Shown here: one piece after another, positions 7,865 through 14,937 of the stretch | Numbering within the stretch: the first letter of the stretch is position 1 | How the letters are laid out: each line of letters starts with the position of its first letter | Origin: JAVBRU01 sp031547595 | GTDB lineage: Bacteria > Bacillota > Clostridia > Christensenellales > Aristaeellaceae | Direction: 5' to 3' | NCBI GenBank assembly: GCA_031547595.1 | Contig: JAVBRU010000054.1 | Coordinates: 1-19,043, forward strand | DNA: 19,043 bases | Notes under the pieces: model-generated | Seen by the model: only the letters and a program-made list of their open reading frames with translations | Database searches by the model: none | Told to the model about the DNA's origin: nothing | Position numbers and translations under genes: made by a program

Positions 7865-8355
7865 AAACGATTGCGTTGTGGTGCGCTGAATTGCGTATCC
7901 TCCTGGGCGGTAATTGCTTTTTGCACGTGGCGCGCCAGGACGATGCGCTTTTTATTACCGATTATCCCGCGCGTGTGCCGGGTGCACCGGCGTATGAAAG
8001 CGTGCTGCAAAGCGGGTTTGTGGTGACCGGGCTACCCGGGCTGTGGCTGATTGATGCCGCGCCGCAGCGGTATGCGGCCTGGGCCGCAGCACTGCCGGAG
8101 GTAGCACTCCCGCCCATGACGGATGCGAACCTGCCGCTGTGGAGCCTGGCTTTTCGCCTGCTGAGCAGCAGCACACCGCCACAGCAACAGCCGCTACACC
8201 TTCTGCGCGCAGGGCTGAAATGCCTGGAAACGGACGCGGAGCAGCTGCCGGATCGCCTGTTGCCGCTATTGGCCGATGCACAGCGCCAGGGCATCCCCTT
8301 GCCCACGGCGCTTGGAGCATATATTGCCCTACACTTAAAGGAGGATGTCACGTGA
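7861..8355 (+). CDS. Hypothetical protein
   Basis: I do not recognise this 164-residue protein. It has no signal peptide and no clear membrane helix. The first 70 residues look like alternating beta strands (TIALWCAELRIL, FLHVARQDDALFITDYP). The C-terminal half is Leu/Ala/Pro-rich and mostly helical (LLRAGLKCLETDAEQLPDRL). Translation is coupled at both ends: ATGA overlap with the DUF1934-like gene and GTGA overlap with the MBL hydrolase. This makes a real gene likely and suggests joint expression. Codon use resembles its neighbours. Confidence 0.75.
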   Translation: MKTIALWCAELRILLGGNCFLHVARQDDALFITDYPARVPGAPAYESVLQSGFVVTGLPGLWLIDAAPQRYAAWAAALPEVALPPMTDANLPLWSLAFRLLSSSTPPQQQPLHLLRAGLKCLETDAEQLPDRLLPLLADAQRQGIPLPTALGAYIALHLKEDVT

Positions 8356-8996
8356 TTATCACCTATCAGGGGCACTCGCAATTTACGCTGGAGAGTGCGC
8401 GCGGTTTTTCTGTCGTGACCGACCCATATGACGCGCATGTGGGCTATGAAATGCAGCCCTGCAAAGCGGACGCCGTCACAGTCTCTCACGGCCATGGCGA
8501 TCATAGTTTTATCCAGAAAGCGCTGGGCGAGCCCGCAGTCATCCGCGAGCCCGGCCTGTGGATGCTGACGCCGGAAGTGCGCGTTACGGCCATCCCGTCC
8601 TGGCATGATGACAGGGAGGGCGAGCTGCGCGGCAATAACCTCTTGTGCCTGATCGAAATCGATGGCCTGCGTATTTTGCATATGGGCGATTTTGGCCAGG
8701 ATGATTTGACTGATGAGCAGCAAAAGGCGGTCGGCCAAGTGGACATCCTGATGCTGCCCGTGGGCGGCTATTATACCATCGATGCCGCTACCGCGAGGCG
8801 CATGGTCTATGCCCTGCATCCGCGCATTGTGATCCCTATGCATTATAAGACCGAAAAGACGCCGGGCTTCCCCATTGCGCCGGTGCAGGATTTCCTTTCG
8901 CGTATGCAGGCAAATGGCGCGCCTACATTGCCGCTATTGCGCGTCACGCGCGAGGACTTGAGCGAGCAGCCTGCATTGGCGGTGCTGGATTATTAG
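8352..8996 (+). CDS. MBL-fold metal-dependent hydrolase (UlaG-like)
   Basis: A 214-residue metallo-beta-lactamase-fold hydrolase, with a GTG start 7 nt after a strong AAAGGAGG. The metal-binding signature is VSHGHGDH (His46, His48, Asp50, His51). Further expected ligands are His85 (PSWHDD), Asp113 (HMGDF) and His164 (PMHYK). The opening ITYQGHSQFTLES matches the GHSxF start of the UlaG/UPF0173 group, whose members act on varied small esters, lactones or phosphodiesters. The substrate is not apparent. It is the last gene of the operon, and a hairpin repeat follows its stop directly. Confidence 0.85.
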   Translation: MIITYQGHSQFTLESARGFSVVTDPYDAHVGYEMQPCKADAVTVSHGHGDHSFIQKALGEPAVIREPGLWMLTPEVRVTAIPSWHDDREGELRGNNLLCLIEIDGLRILHMGDFGQDDLTDEQQKAVGQVDILMLPVGGYYTIDAATARRMVYALHPRIVIPMHYKTEKTPGFPIAPVQDFLSRMQANGAPTLPLLRVTREDLSEQPALAVLDY

Positions 8997-9075
8997 GGGG
9001 ATGAGGGGTTACGCTGGTGGCTACTCGCCCCCAGGCCCCCAGGCAGGAGATTTCATCTCCTGCACCTCGGTCTTT
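8997..9075 (+). repeat. 3'-end hairpin repeat, copy A
   Basis: This begins directly after the MBL hydrolase stop. It shares GGGGTTACGCTGGTGGCT, a CTCGCC segment and the hairpin GCAGGAGAT-TTC-ATCTCCTGC (9043-9051 with 9055-9063), followed by ACCTCGGT, with copies B and C. It has no clear U-run but could act as a transcript 3'-end stabiliser or factor-dependent terminator. Confidence 0.75.
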
Positions 9076-9101
9076 GCTCCCTTCGATGAGGCTTGTGTGG
9101 T

Positions 9102-9397
9102 TGTGTGCGTGTACGAAAAAACAGATGTCTGGCCTTAGGAATGCAAGCATTCCATGCCCAGACACTTGATTTTTCTGTTCCCCGGCCAAGGCCGGTGAAC
9201 CGCCGTGCACACACGGCGCACGCACACATGAGGAGTAAAGGAACCCGTGTAACTGACAGGGATGCCGTTTGGCTTTCGGGCGTAACTCAACTGCTGCCTG
9301 GATGTGCGGGCAGTGGCGTTAAGTCGCTGGGTAGATATATAGCGGATGCAGAGAGTATTAACCCATGCTACCCTTGCGAGGAGGATAGGGTTCTTTT
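9102..9397 (+). ncRNA. Large two-domain structured RNA (possibly raiA-type)
   Basis: No protein gene covers most of this stretch, but it is full of exact helices. Domain 1: P1 9102-9111/9219-9228 (10 bp) closes a four-way junction. Its arms are P2 9120-9125/9174-9179 stacked with P3 9126-9132/9158-9164 and P4 9138-9143/9148-9153; P5 9182-9187/9190-9195; and P6 9201-9207/9212-9218. Domain 2: 9237-9246/9388-9397 (10 bp, one G-U) encloses 9262-9266/9279-9283, 9294-9298/9309-9313, 9329-9334/9368-9373 and 9318-9322/9358-9362; the last two cross as a pseudoknot. G-U pairs favour the plus strand. Size and complexity recall the raiA RNA of Clostridia, but I cannot confirm that from memory. No convincing promoter is seen just upstream. 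Confidence 0.7.
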
Positions 9398-9591
9398 CTG
9401 TCTGTTCGATTGACCAAATAGTCTATGCTGGTTCCAAAGAATGTCGCCAGCTTGTCCAGTATCGGTACAGGGATGTTGAGCTGCCCTAATTCATAATCGG
9501 AATACGTGGTTTGATGGATGTTTAGAAACGCGGCCATTTGCGCTTGTGTCTTGTCACTGTCCTCACGCAAACTACGAATTCTTTCATACAT
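9358..9591 (-). CDS. Small XRE/Cro-family HTH transcriptional regulator
   Basis: A 77-residue protein that is essentially one helix-turn-helix domain. TQAQMAAFLNIHQTTYSDYELGQLNIPVPILDKLATFFGTSIDYLVNRTD carries the five-helix Cro/C1 layout, including the SDYELG and SIDYL landmarks (about 17-66). The ATG at 9591 lies 8 nt after GAGG; an in-frame GTG at 9600 would add three residues. The last ten residues (PYPPRKGSMG) are encoded inside the 3' domain of the structured RNA on the other strand. It diverges from a small gene whose promoter contains two copies of a palindrome, so it probably represses that promoter and itself. Confidence 0.9.
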   Translation of the reverse strand: MYERIRSLREDSDKTQAQMAAFLNIHQTTYSDYELGQLNIPVPILDKLATFFGTSIDYLVNRTDRKEPYPPRKGSMG

Positions 9592-9619
9592 GTTATTCAC
9601 CTCATTGCCATTTTAGCTC

Positions 9620-9664
9620 AAGGGAATATCCCTTATTGACTTTCAAGGGAATATCCCTTATAAT
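9620..9664 (+). promoter_or_regulatory. Sigma-A promoter with twin palindromic operators
   Basis: TTGACT (9636-9641) and TATAAT (9659-9664) are spaced by 17 bases. The 16-base palindromic sequence AAGGGAATATCCCTTA occurs exactly twice, at 9620-9635 and 9645-9660, 25 bp apart. One lies just upstream of the -35 and the other fills the spacer up to the -10. A protein bound here would block RNA polymerase. The adjacent XRE regulator is the obvious candidate. Confidence 0.85.
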
Positions 9665-9695
9665 GATGTGGTAAATCATGTAAGGAGGTGATTTG

Positions 9696-9887
9696 GTGAA
9701 GGACACATTAAAAGAGCAAATCATGGAGAAGGAGATTGCTCATATCAGCGCAAAAGCAGCGGATGCAATAGATTCTCTGCAAAAGTCATTAGCGTTTGCC
9801 ATACAGGCGCGCGCAACGCTGGCAGTGGTACAGCAAAGGCTGGAAGAACTGTATATGGATCAACAGGAACCTGCTGAAATACCGTAA
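9696..9887 (+). CDS. Small helical protein of unknown function
   Basis: A 63-residue protein, predicted to be almost wholly helical, starting at a GTG 7 nt after the near-perfect site AAGGAGGTGAT (9682-9692). The TTG at 9693 is an alternative start. The sequence has an amphipathic, coiled-coil-like pattern (KEIAHISAKAADAIDSLQKS, then VVQQRLEELY) and no membrane segment. It is transcribed from the XRE-controlled promoter and followed by its own terminator, so it is a one-gene unit. The arrangement resembles a lysogeny-type or toxin-antitoxin switch, but nothing in the sequence identifies a toxin. I do not recognise a family. Confidence 0.75.
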   Translation: MKDTLKEQIMEKEIAHISAKAADAIDSLQKSLAFAIQARATLAVVQQRLEELYMDQQEPAEIP

Positions 9888-9895
9888 AAACTATC

Positions 9896-9950
9896 TGAAA
9901 AAGGCATTTAACCCGGAGCCATACTCCACAGTCAAATGCCCTTTATTTGT
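9896..9950. terminator. Bidirectional terminator
   Basis: GGCATTT (9903-9909) pairs with AAATGCC (9934-9940), with an inner GGAG/CTCC hairpin (9915-9918/9924-9927). On the plus strand it is followed by CTTTATTTGTT, and on the minus strand by TTTTT (9902-9898). It would end the small-protein transcript from the left and the fucosidase-rtcB transcript from the right. Confidence 0.75.
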
Positions 9951-9954
9951 TCCC

Positions 9955-10028
9955 AAAACCGAGGTGCAGGAGATGAAATCTCCTGCCGGGGGGTCTGAGG
10001 CGAGCAGCCACCAGCGTAACCCCTCCCG
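9955..10028 (-). repeat. 3'-end hairpin repeat, copy B
   Basis: On the minus strand this starts directly after the rtcB stop codon. It reads GGGGTTACGCTGGTGGCT, CTCGCCTCAG, then the hairpin GCAGGAGAT/ATCTCCTGC (9986-9978 with 9974-9966) and ACCTCGGT. The hairpin with its tail is identical to that of copy A, and the orientation relative to the host gene is the same. Confidence 0.75.
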
Positions 10029-11246
10029 TCACTTCCCATCCTCCGCCGCCTTGAAGTTGTACACGGGCTTGATCACGTGCACCACGCGGGCGGCGGGCTC
10101 GATATTTTGCAAAATTTCTTCCATGGGTTTGTAAGCCATGGGGCATTCGTCCAAGGTTTCCTTGTTGACGGAGGTCGAGTAGACATGGGCTGCGGCCATT
10201 TCTTTTTTGAAGGCAGACACGGTGAAGCGCTGCTTGGCCTCGGCACGGCTCATCAGGCGTCCTGCGCCGTGGGGGGCGGAGTAGTTCCAGTCTGGATTGC
10301 CCTTGCCGATGCAGATGAGGCTGCCATCGCGCATGTTAATGGGGATGAGCAGCCTTTCGCCCGCTCTAGCGGACACCGCGCCTTTACGCAGGATGCCGTG
10401 CTGGATATCGATATAGTTGTGGATGGTGCTGAAGCGTTCTTCCTCGGTGAGCTTCATGCCCTTGAGGATTTCGGCCATCATGGCCTGGCGGTTGAGCGCG
10501 GCGAAGGCCTGCACCAGTTGCATATCGTGGATGTAATCATCAAACAAAGTGCCCGACACATAGGAGAGAGCGTGGGGGACGGTGGTTTTGCGCTCTTGCT
10601 TGAGTGCTTTAATGGCCTTGGCCAGCTCTTTCTGGCGGCCTTCGGCTTTGTACTGCTCGGTGAGCGCATCAATTTCTTCTTTGGCAACCTCGGTGAGCTG
10701 CGCAAAGCCTGCATCCTGATAGTATTTGGCTACTTCGAGGCCAAGGTGGCGGCTGCCAGAGTGCACGACGATATAGAGATTGCCTTCGTCATCGGCATCG
10801 ACTTCGATAAAATGGTTGCCGCCGCCGAGGGTGCCGATGCTGGCATAAGCGCGGTCCAGCCTGCAGGCGGCGCGGCAGCGCAGTTTGGATAGGTCGATCT
10901 CGCCGGACAGCGCGTGCAGCGCGCCGCGCACCTCAAAGCCGGAGGGGATGCGCGCGCGAATGAGCGCGTCCAGCTGCGGAAGCTCAAGGCGCTTTTGTGC
11001 GATGCGCACGGTCTCCATGCCGCAGCCGATGTCTACGCCCACGAGGTTGGGCACCACTTTATCGGTGATGGTCATGGTGGTGCCGATGGTGCAGCCGGCG
11101 CCGGCGTGCACGTCCGGCATAATGCGCAGCTTGCTGCCTATGGTAAAAGGCTGGTCGCACAGGGCTTTGATCTGCCCGGCGGCCGATGGCTCCAAAGTGT
11201 CGGTGAACACCTTGGCAGTGTTATATTGTCCCTGAATTTCCAGCAT
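10029..11246 (-). CDS. rtcB: RtcB-family RNA ligase
   Basis: GTP- and metal-dependent ligase that joins RNA ends bearing 2',3'-cyclic phosphate (or 3'-phosphate) and 5'-OH, in RNA repair or tRNA splicing. The 405-residue protein has the full set of motifs: DVHAG (45-49), GVDIGCGM with Asp72 and Cys75, GGGNHFIE with His145, VVHSGSRH with His162, HNY with His276, and APHGAGR with His326. The last is the histidine that is guanylylated in characterised RtcB. The ATG at 11246 has GGAGG 6 nt upstream; an in-frame ATG at 11267 has no site. It lies 44 nt downstream of the fucosidase gene, so the two are probably cotranscribed. No archease or RtcR regulator is near. Confidence 0.93.
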   Translation of the reverse strand: MLEIQGQYNTAKVFTDTLEPSAAGQIKALCDQPFTIGSKLRIMPDVHAGAGCTIGTTMTITDKVVPNLVGVDIGCGMETVRIAQKRLELPQLDALIRARIPSGFEVRGALHALSGEIDLSKLRCRAACRLDRAYASIGTLGGGNHFIEVDADDEGNLYIVVHSGSRHLGLEVAKYYQDAGFAQLTEVAKEEIDALTEQYKAEGRQKELAKAIKALKQERKTTVPHALSYVSGTLFDDYIHDMQLVQAFAALNRQAMMAEILKGMKLTEEERFSTIHNYIDIQHGILRKGAVSARAGERLLIPINMRDGSLICIGKGNPDWNYSAPHGAGRLMSRAEAKQRFTVSAFKKEMAAAHVYSTSVNKETLDECPMAYKPMEEILQNIEPAARVVHVIKPVYNFKAAEDGK

Positions 11247-11290
11247 GCACGTCCTCCTGTCATCCATGATGATTTATTTTATGAAGAAAG

Positions 11291-12580
11291 TTATTTGAGT
11301 GCCACCCGCACCACGGTGTCGGTTTCGTCGGGCAGAATGGGGCCGTCGGCGAGCTTGATAAACACGTCCTGATAATGCCAGGTGCGCCAATCGCTGACCA
11401 TGGGAAGCTCCGCGCCGGTGGCCAGCATGCGCACGGATTGAATATCCTTGCGCTCAATGCCGGTGAGGGGCAGAAGGCCGATGGTGTTTTCCGTCACATG
11501 ATAATACACAGTGTTGCCGCGTCGGGTGACACGGCCAAAATCGGGCTTTTCGATGTCTGCATAGCCGCAGCCATAGATGCTGGCACCGTTTTTGTCCATC
11601 CATTCGCCCACGGCGGTCAGGATTTGCACGGACTGCGCGGGGATCCTGCCCATGGCGTCGGGGCCGACGTTGAGCAAAAGGTTGCCGCCCTTGGATACGC
11701 ATTCCACCAGCTTGCGGATGATCATGGAGGCGGGCTTGTAATGGGTGTCCATCTGGGTGTAGCCCCAGTTGTTGTTCATGGTGATGCACGCTTCCCACGG
11801 GATGCGGCTGCCCTGGTGGTCGAACATGCCCTTGGGTGGCAAAACCTGCTCCGGGCTGACAAAATCGCCCACGTATTCCACAGAATTGCCACTGAGCAGA
11901 GAGCTTTCGGTGCTGCCCTCCAAGCGGTTGTCGATCAGCACATCCGGCTGCAGGGAGCGGATCATGCGCACAAGCTCAGTCGCACGCCAGGCTTCGCCGC
12001 ATAGGTTGTCGTAGGAATAGTCGAACCACAGGATGTCCAGCTTGCCATAGTTGGTGCAAAGCTCGCGCACCTGGGCATGCATGTAGTCGAGATAGTTGTC
12101 AAAATTGTGCGCCGCGCCTTCAAAGGCTTTGTTTTCGCGCATGGGATGCGCACCATCGCCATAGTGCGGATAATCAGGGTGGTGCCAGTCCAGCAGTGAA
12201 TAATACAGGCCGACCTTCAGTCCTTCGGCGCGAAAGGCATCCACATATTCGCGAACCAGATCACGCCCGGCGGGGGTGTTGGTGGCCTTATAGTCAGTAT
12301 ACGCGCTGTCAAACAGGCAAAAGCCGTCGTGGTGTTTGGCCGTCAGCACAGCGTAGCGCATGCCCGCGCGCTTGCATAGGCGTGCCCACTCGCGCGGGTC
12401 GTACGCGGTGGGGTTGAACTCGTCAAAAAAACGCTGGTAATCCTCTACAGGGATGCGCTCCTGAGAGCGCACCCACTCTCCGCGTGCAGGAATGGCATAC
12501 AGCCCCCAATGAATAAACATGCCAAAACGATCGTTTAAAAACCATTGAATGCGCTGTGCGCGCGCCACTTGATCCAGCAT
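11291..12580 (-). CDS. Alpha-L-fucosidase, glycoside hydrolase family 29
   Basis: Retaining exo-fucosidase of 429 residues without a signal peptide, so it acts in the cytoplasm on imported fucosylated oligosaccharides or glycosides. The GH29 barrel shows FGMFIHWG (His24), TAKHHDGFCLFDS (His83, His84), YYSLLDWHHPDY (about 126-137), and ILWFDYSYD with the probable nucleophile Asp187. The C-terminal part (about 350-429) is the small beta-sandwich of the family. The start has GGAGG 8 nt upstream. It heads a minus-strand unit with rtcB and diverges from the isomerase/ABC importer operon, suggesting a shared carbohydrate role. Confidence 0.93.
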   Translation of the reverse strand: MLDQVARAQRIQWFLNDRFGMFIHWGLYAIPARGEWVRSQERIPVEDYQRFFDEFNPTAYDPREWARLCKRAGMRYAVLTAKHHDGFCLFDSAYTDYKATNTPAGRDLVREYVDAFRAEGLKVGLYYSLLDWHHPDYPHYGDGAHPMRENKAFEGAAHNFDNYLDYMHAQVRELCTNYGKLDILWFDYSYDNLCGEAWRATELVRMIRSLQPDVLIDNRLEGSTESSLLSGNSVEYVGDFVSPEQVLPPKGMFDHQGSRIPWEACITMNNNWGYTQMDTHYKPASMIIRKLVECVSKGGNLLLNVGPDAMGRIPAQSVQILTAVGEWMDKNGASIYGCGYADIEKPDFGRVTRRGNTVYYHVTENTIGLLPLTGIERKDIQSVRMLATGAELPMVSDWRTWHYQDVFIKLADGPILPDETDTVVRVALK

Positions 12581-12735
12581 GGCTATGCCCTCCTGCTGTA
12601 CTTAATGACATTGTAACCTATCTTACATACTATTCGAGATCAAACGTATTTCTCCTGCCTATACAAAAGAATAAAATGCATGTTTTTCCTGCGGGCACAG
12701 TAGAAATGTGTACGTTTTGCATCGGATGAAATAAT

Positions 12736-12786
12736 TTGATGGATTTTGATTAATTGCTTGACGGATTTTGAGTTTTCAGCTATAAT
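12736..12786 (+). promoter_or_regulatory. Promoter of the isomerase/importer operon with direct-repeat operator
   Basis: TTGACG (12758-12763) and TATAAT (12781-12786) are 17 bases apart. The 16-base sequence TTGATGGATTTTGATT at 12736-12751 recurs as TTGACGGATTTTGAGT at 12758-12773 (14 of 16 identical), exactly 22 bp apart, two helical turns. The second copy covers the -35. Such spacing suits a regulator binding as a head-to-tail dimer. The other bases between the divergent genes (12581-12735) are AT-rich, and I see only a weak TACAAT candidate -10 for the fucosidase gene. Confidence 0.7.
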
Positions 12787-12830
12787 AACAGCGCAATGAA
12801 CAAATAAGAGCAAGTTTTTTTGAGGGAAGT

Positions 12831-13622
12831 ATGCAAAAAGTGACACTGGGGCAGAATTTTGCCTTTGGGTATACGGATGTGCCGGTGGCGGAGCGTATGC
12901 GCGCCATCCACCTGGCCGGTTTTGACGATGTGATGATCTGGTGGGGGATGGAGCATGCGGCCACTGACGGCACGCCGCAGGCACTGTACGACTTGGCCAA
13001 ACGAAATGGTCTGAACGTGCGCACGGCGCATTTCCCCTCCTGGGAGACGCATCACCTGTGGCAGGATGACGAGGGCGGGCGGCAATACCTGCAAAACTTA
13101 TTGTCCGCCATCCGCGATTGCGGGGCGCGCGAGATTGAAAATCTGGTGCTGCACACCACCCGCCAGCTGATCACGCCGGAGCCAAACCTGCTGGGGCTTG
13201 AGCGTGTGGAGGAAGCGCTTCAGCTGGCCGAGCAACAGGGTGTAAATTTAGCATTTGAAAATACACGCTTTTTGCGCTATAATGATTACATCTACTCCAG
13301 ATTATCCTCGCCTTGCCTGAAATTTTGCTTTGACAGCGGCCATGCCAATTGTTTCACGCCGGGGGAGGACCCGCTGGCACAGTTTGGCGACAGGCTGTGC
13401 ACCATGCACCTGCACGATAACCTCGGCGCGGCGTATGGCGACCAGCACCACCTGATGGGCGAGGGCAACATTGATTGGGACGCGCTGTTTGCGCGGCTGA
13501 AAGCGCTGTCGCCAGGCAGCTACAACCTGGAATCCGGCTGTCACCCGGGCAGCCAATGGTATGGCAAGCCCATGGAGGATTACCTGAAAGCGTCTTATGA
13601 CGCGCTGGTCAGCCATCTATAA
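12831..13622 (+). CDS. Sugar phosphate isomerase/epimerase (xylose isomerase-like TIM barrel)
   Basis: A 263-residue protein of the AP-endonuclease-2/xylose-isomerase-like barrel family, whose members are metal-dependent sugar or sugar-acid isomerases and epimerases. The usual metal-ligand positions are visible: FEN with Glu143, CFDSGHAN with Asp168 and His171, MHLHDN with His193 and His195, and YNLESG with Glu234. It is probably cytoplasmic. GAGGG lies 4 nt before the ATG, a short spacing. As first gene of the importer operon, it likely acts on what the transporter brings in. The exact substrate cannot be read from sequence. Confidence 0.87.
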   Translation: MQKVTLGQNFAFGYTDVPVAERMRAIHLAGFDDVMIWWGMEHAATDGTPQALYDLAKRNGLNVRTAHFPSWETHHLWQDDEGGRQYLQNLLSAIRDCGAREIENLVLHTTRQLITPEPNLLGLERVEEALQLAEQQGVNLAFENTRFLRYNDYIYSRLSSPCLKFCFDSGHANCFTPGEDPLAQFGDRLCTMHLHDNLGAAYGDQHHLMGEGNIDWDALFARLKALSPGSYNLESGCHPGSQWYGKPMEDYLKASYDALVSHL

Positions 13623-13636
13623 TTCACGTGCGTACT

Positions 13637-13662
13637 CCTTGCGTGCGGTGTATGCCGCAAGG
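13637..13662 (+). other. Intercistronic hairpin between isomerase and binding-protein genes
   Basis: CCTTGCG (13637-13643) pairs exactly with CGCAAGG (13656-13662) around a 12-nt loop. A shorter TGCGG/CCGCA pairing competes inside. No T-run follows, so it is not an intrinsic terminator. It may be an RNA processing or stabilising element upstream of the highly expressed binding-protein gene. Confidence 0.45.
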
Positions 13663-13698
13663 GACACAATACATTTATTCAACAAAGGAGCATGTGGT

Positions 13699-14847
13699 AT
13701 GAAGAAAATGATCGCCTTGCTGCTCGCCCTGATGATGATGCTCAGCTGCACCGCTGCGCTGGCCGATGCCGCCCAAACGGTACAAGAAGGCGCGAACCTG
13801 ACCCACGATGAGCTGGTCGCTTTGGCGCAGGCCGAAACCGGTGATTTTGTCGGCTATGGCAACACCAGCCGTATCGCCAATGCCCTGGAAGATTTTGAGA
13901 AGTTGTATGGCATCAAGACCGTCTCCAACAACCTGAAGGACTCCGAAATCTACACCAAGCTGGGCGCGGAGCTGAGCGGCAAAATGAAGGGCGCTGACGT
14001 GGTCATGATCCAGGACGGCGCGTCCCTCAAGGCCGAAGCGCTGGCGCTGGGCTATGTGATCAACTATGTGCCCGCTTCCATGAAGGACGTTGTGGCTGCG
14101 GAGAATCAGGAGCCCTTGGTTCAGCAGTTCATCAACAAGCTGTTCATCTGGAACAACCTGGGCGACAACGTACCCGCCATCACCAACGTGTGGCAGCTGA
14201 CCGCCCCCGAAATGAAGGGAAATGTAATCTTTAAGAGCCCCGAAAACGAGCAGGTCAACATGAACTTCCTGATCATGCTGACGAGCGAAGATTGGGCCGC
14301 CAAGCTGGCCGATGCGTATAAGAACCTGTATGGCACCGATATCGACCTCAACGGCTATAAGAACGCCGGCTACAAATGGATCGCCGAGTTCCTGGGCAAC
14401 TGCACCTTTATCAACTCCGACACCACCATCGCGGAAGACATCAGCCAGGAGACCGCTGCGGGCAAGATCGGCCTGTTTGTGCTGAGCAAGCTGCGCTCCT
14501 CTTCCGTGCTGGCTGATAACCTCACCGTGGGCCAGTATGACGCCACCGAAAACGGCACCGCCATCGAGCCCTTCTCCGGCTTCATGTATCCCATGTATGC
14601 CATGATCGCGTCCAACACCTCCCGCCCCTACACCGCCATGCTGTTCATCGAGTATTTGATGACCGCTGAAGGCTTTGCACCCTGGGGCAAGTCCATTGGC
14701 GCGTACTCTGCCAACACCACCCTGCCCCCGCTAGAAGGCGACCTGGGCATCGATGTATGGGCGGAAACCCTGGTCGTTGAAAACCCCGATTACATCAACG
14801 AGAACTATGACGAAGTGTTCACCTTCGTGCTCAAGTACCTGCAATAA
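13699..14847 (+). CDS. ABC transporter extracellular solute-binding protein
   Basis: A 382-residue exported binding protein of the iron(III)/spermidine type (periplasmic-binding-protein class with two alternating alpha/beta lobes). The signal peptide is MKKMIALLLALMMMLSCTAA followed by LA. It could be cut by signal peptidase I after ALA, or Cys17 in MLSC could be a non-ideal lipobox for membrane anchoring; in a Gram-positive cell the latter would make sense. Mature-domain marks include FVGYGNTSR near the start, VVMIQDG (about 95-101) and SGFMYPMYAMIA. The start has AAAGGAG 8 nt upstream. It lies 76 nt after the isomerase. Related proteins bind ferric ions, polyamines, phosphonates or sugar phosphates, so the ligand is open. 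Confidence 0.87.
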   Translation: MKKMIALLLALMMMLSCTAALADAAQTVQEGANLTHDELVALAQAETGDFVGYGNTSRIANALEDFEKLYGIKTVSNNLKDSEIYTKLGAELSGKMKGADVVMIQDGASLKAEALALGYVINYVPASMKDVVAAENQEPLVQQFINKLFIWNNLGDNVPAITNVWQLTAPEMKGNVIFKSPENEQVNMNFLIMLTSEDWAAKLADAYKNLYGTDIDLNGYKNAGYKWIAEFLGNCTFINSDTTIAEDISQETAAGKIGLFVLSKLRSSSVLADNLTVGQYDATENGTAIEPFSGFMYPMYAMIASNTSRPYTAMLFIEYLMTAEGFAPWGKSIGAYSANTTLPPLEGDLGIDVWAETLVVENPDYINENYDEVFTFVLKYLQ

Positions 14848-14863
14848 TCCAAGGATAACACAC

Positions 14864-14894
14864 TGCGCGGAGCGGATACACCCTGCTCCGCGCA
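14864..14894 (+). other. Intercistronic hairpin after the binding-protein gene
   Basis: TGCGCGGAGC (14864-14873) pairs perfectly with GCTCCGCGCA (14885-14894), a 10-bp stem with an 11-nt loop and no T-run after it. Hairpins of this kind commonly protect the 3' end of a binding-protein message after cleavage, so that more of it is made than permease. Confidence 0.6.
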
Positions 14895-14937
14895 AATTAT
14901 ATCCACAATCTGCAAATTTGATATTGGGGTGAAAGAT

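Noticed and set aside
9102..9228. Group II intron 5' end, suggested by GTGTGCG at the start of the structured RNA
   Set aside because: I find no domain V-like catalytic hairpin and no reverse transcriptase gene, and the fold is a closed four-way junction rather than a six-domain wheel.
9237..9397. RNase P, tmRNA, SRP RNA or cobalamin riboswitch
   Set aside because: None of the hallmark conserved boxes of these RNAs is present in the expected order.
9358..9887. A toxin-antitoxin system
   Set aside because: The genes diverge rather than forming an operon, and the small protein shows no feature of a known toxin; kept only as a hypothesis.
14864..14894. Terminator between binding-protein and permease genes
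   Set aside because: The perfect stem lacks a following T-run, and the downstream permease would be left without a clear promoter.
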